From Tsukamurella tyrosinosolvens (GTDB lineage Bacteria > Actinomycetota > Actinomycetes > Mycobacteriales > Mycobacteriaceae), in NCBI RefSeq assembly GCF_900104775.1, contig NZ_FNSA01000003.1, positions 4,884,326 to 4,948,325 on the forward strand: 64,000 nt of DNA, read 5' to 3'. The position numbers and the translations under genes were made by a program. Shown in pieces: positions 61,750 through 64,000 of this stretch (positions are counted from its first letter, which is position 1; every line of letters starts with the position of its first letter). The notes beneath the pieces are model-generated. The model had not been told where the DNA came from and ran no database searches. It saw only the letters and a program-made list of their open reading frames with translations.

Positions 61750-62417
61750 ATGGTGAATCTGACACGCGACGGCGCAGTGCTGATCTGCGACCTCGGAGAC
61801 GGCGAGAATCGCCTCGACGGGACGCTGGTCACGGCTCTGCACGCCGTCCTGGACGACGTGGACGCGGTCTCGGGGCCCGCTGCGCTCGTCACCACCGGGA
61901 GCGGACGCTTCTACTCGAACGGCCTCGAACCGGGGCCTTCGCCGAGGACGGCTACCTGGACGCGGTGCAGGGGCTGCTCGGCAGGCTGCTCGGCTCCGGC
62001 ACGCCCACCGTCGCCGCGCTCCAGGGACACACCTACGCGGGCGGGCTGCTCCTCGCCCTGGCGCACGACCAGCGGGTCATGCGCGCCGACCGCGGATACC
62101 TGTGCCTGCCGGAGGCGCGCCTCGGGTTCCCCTTCCTCCCGGGGATGAGCGCGCTGGTCGGCGCGCGGGTCGCGCCCGCCGTCGCACATGCGGCGATGGT
62201 GACGGCCCAGCGGTACGACGCCGAAGCCGCCCTGCACGCCGGGCTCGTCGATGAGATCGTCGAGCAGGACGGTGTTCTCGCGTCGGCGATCGTGCGCGCG
62301 GCCGCTCTCGCCCCGATGCGGGGCGAGAACCTCGCCGTGATCAAGCGGACCCGGTACGAGCACGTCCTCCACCGACTCGCGGAACCCGCGATGCCGCCCA
62401 CCTCTGCGGCCCGATGA
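61750..62417 (+). pseudogene. Right-arm copy of the short crotonase gene, frameshifted
   Basis: Mirror of 48,144-48,812. One G is missing from a five-G run near 61,938, so GLEPGAF becomes GLEPGPSPR; the later two-thirds are open in the next frame to the TGA at 62,417. Confidence 0.9.
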
Positions 62418-62481
62418 CGCGCCGCCGACGTCGCTCGGCGCGGCCCGAACCAGCCCTCATCCCCTCCCAGGAGAACCCGTC

Positions 62482-63496
62482 ATGACCGATCCCAGACGCC
62501 CGTGGACGGCACCGTCGTCTCTCTCGCCCCGCCCCTCGCCGACGACGGTCGGGTCGGCGGAACGAACGCCGCGGATCCGTTGGCGCCCGGCGGCTTCGGT
62601 CGCTGGATCGCGGGCCATCCGCTGGTCCTGCTGTACGCCAACGTCCCCGCGCTGATCATGCCGACCCTGCACCCCAAGATCGCCCACGTGCTGAGCGAGA
62701 AGGACCGCGCCCTCAACGGCAGCGAGGGCCTGCCCCCTGCAGGCCACCGCGCGCCGCCTGATCAGCACGTACGAGATGGTCATGGGATCGTCTTCGCCGG
62801 GCCGGAGGCCGACGACGTCGCGCACGGGCTCTACGAGCTGCACCGCCCGATCGCCGGCTCCATGCCCGACGGGACGCCGTACCACGCCTGGAACAAGGAC
62901 GTCTGGAACTGGACCTGGGGATCGATCCTCAAGGGCGGCATCGACATCGCCGAGGAGTTCGGTCTCTTCCGCACGGACGGCGAGCGCGAGGAGGCGTACC
63001 GCGCACTCACCGAGATCGGGCGACGGTACGGAGTCCGCGGGCTCCCCGACACCTACGCCGATTTCGTCGAGTACTGGCAACCGATCGTCGACGACGTCCT
63101 CGCCGTGAGCCCGGAGGTGCGGTTCATCGTCGACCACGCACTCACCCTGCCCAGGCCGCGCGGCTGGGACGCGGTGCCCCTGCCGGTGTGGCAGCTGCTG
63201 TCGTTGCCGCTGGTGCGGACCATCCGGGTGGGGATCCTCGCCGGTGTCCCGGAGCGCTTCCACGACGAATTGGGCCTGCGCGCCACCGCGATCGACCGCA
63301 TCGAGCGCGAGCTCCACGGGCTGTTCTGGCGCACCCTCCCGCGCCCCGTCGCGGGCTCTTCGGGCCCGCCTACTTCGGCCTGCGCCGGCGCTTCGGCACC
63401 CCCGGGTGGCGCACCTTCTACTCGCGAGCCGAGCTCGCGGCGCAGAAGGACGCGGCGGACGAGATCCGTCGCACGGCAACGGGCCCCGCGCACTGA
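62482..63496 (+). pseudogene. Right-arm copy of the MpaB-type gene, frameshifted
   Basis: Mirror of 47,060-48,079. A missing C in the fifth codon region (CCCC to CCC near 62,492) destroys the start frame; a local change near 62,733 (CCCGACCTG to CCCCCTG) and a missing G near 62,787 scramble about 20 residues, and a missing G near 63,355 breaks the C-terminus. Confidence 0.88.
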
Positions 63497-63529
63497 CCCA
63501 CCACCTGACCGCCACCGAGGAGAACGTCG

Positions 63530-64000
63530 ATGACCGACCCCGCAGACCGGCCCGCCGCGTGGCGGACCCGCAGACCGAGTCCCCGCAGTACGCGGGACGA
63601 GACCGCGAGGACCGGGAGGTGAGCTACCGGACGCTGACCTACGAGGTGACCGGGCGCGTCGCGCGGATCACCTTCGACCGCCCCGAGCGCGGCAACGCGA
63701 TCACCGCGGACACGCCCATCGAACTCGCGGACGCCGTCGAGCGCGCGGATCTCGATCCGAGGGTGCACGTCATCCTCGTCGCGGGGCGCGGCAAGGGCTT
63801 CTGCGGCGGCTACGACCTCTCGATCTTCGCCGAGAACGGCGAGCATCCGGAGGAGCGCGCGGCGGTGACCGGATCCGTCCTCGATCCCGTGGTGCAGGCG
63901 CGCAACCACGACCCGTCGGGCACGTGGGACCCGATGATCGACTACCAGATGATGAGCCGTTTCAACCGTGGCTTCGCGAGCCTCCTGCACGCGAACAAGC
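63530..64000 (+). pseudogene. Right-arm partial copy of the long crotonase gene
   Basis: Mirror of 46,555-47,026, running off the window. A G missing from GGG near 63,576 shifts the frame after about 15 codons; the remainder, including GRGKGFCGGYDLS, is open in another frame up to the edge. Confidence 0.85.

Larger units (their letters stand above)
55284..64000 (-). repeat. Giant inverted repeat, right arm
   Basis: Reverse complement of 46,555-55,283, shorter by 12 bases. Differences are mainly single-base losses in runs of G or C, for example five G to four near 61,938, four C to three near 62,492, four G to three near 62,787 and near 63,355, and three G to two near 63,576. This pattern is what raw long-read errors look like. 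It runs to the right edge, where it mirrors the middle of the crotonase gene at 46,555. Confidence 0.97.

Noticed and set aside
55284..64000. A recent segmental duplication giving second functional copies of ten genes
   Set aside because: The exact spacerless symmetry, the single-base homopolymer losses and the error build-up at the axis fit a fold-back artefact better.
1..64000. CRISPR arrays, insertion sequences, integrases or rRNA genes
   Set aside because: I looked for regularly spaced repeats, transposase motifs and rRNA sequence and saw none. tRNA genes are present but show no adjacent attachment-site duplication or integrase.

Overview
The window is high-G+C actinobacterial DNA. The gene set suggests a Mycobacteriales genome, most likely a Tsukamurella-like organism, but that placement is inference from gene content: an MmpL transporter, an NmtR/CtpJ-type metal pair, a HadA-type dehydratase, LppU-like and DUF6918-like proteins, and GlxA, MpaB and PaaX family proteins.

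Positions 1-17.2 kb look like ordinary chromosome. In order: an MMPL transporter running off the left edge, a lipoprotein, an unusual arylamine N-acetyltransferase homologue, tRNA-Ser(CGA), tadA with its partner gene, tyrA, a glycolipid-binding protein, RidA, a CocE/S15 hydrolase, a GAF-domain regulator with an aldehyde dehydrogenase, a VapBC pair, a GH25-like protein and a PAP2 phosphatase. Positions 17.2-26.5 kb hold a coherent catabolic block: zinc alcohol dehydrogenase, Baeyer-Villiger-type monooxygenase, esterase, a large LuxR/MalT-type regulator and an acyl-CoA ligase. Together they could take a secondary alcohol to a ketone, an ester, an acid and an acyl-CoA. Two tRNA genes follow (Arg-ACG, Ser-GCT). 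Positions 26.9-31.1 kb form an envelope-stress type cluster: an ECF sigma factor coupled to an Asp23-like gene, divergent from an Asp23/DUF2273/membrane-anchor operon and two CsbD genes. Positions 31-45 kb are mixed housekeeping and transport genes, including an aromatic aminotransferase, an acyltransferase, a GlxA-type regulator beside an MFS pump, TauE, an SBF-type transporter, and a P1B-4 metal ATPase divergent from an NmtR-like repressor.

From 46,555 to the right edge (64,000) the sequence is one giant inverted repeat folded exactly at 55,283/55,284. The left arm carries a crotonase/MpaB/crotonase operon with a divergent PaaX-like regulator, an MFS pump, an NTF2-like protein, an FkbM methyltransferase, a membrane glycosyltransferase, and a two-component system lying at the fold. 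The right arm is the same DNA reversed, but many short homopolymers have lost one base, so most of its genes are frameshifted. Both arms become error-rich near the fold. The simplest reading is a fold-back (chimeric long read) assembly artefact at a contig end, not a biological palindrome. Genes in 55,284-64,000 should therefore not be counted as second copies until checked.

Other signals recur across the window. Five CRP/GlxR-like dyads (TGTGA-N6-TCAC) sit upstream of or at gene starts. A strongly over-represented word (GCACCGTC) is missing from the catabolic block and from most of the palindromic segment, which suggests those parts have a different history.
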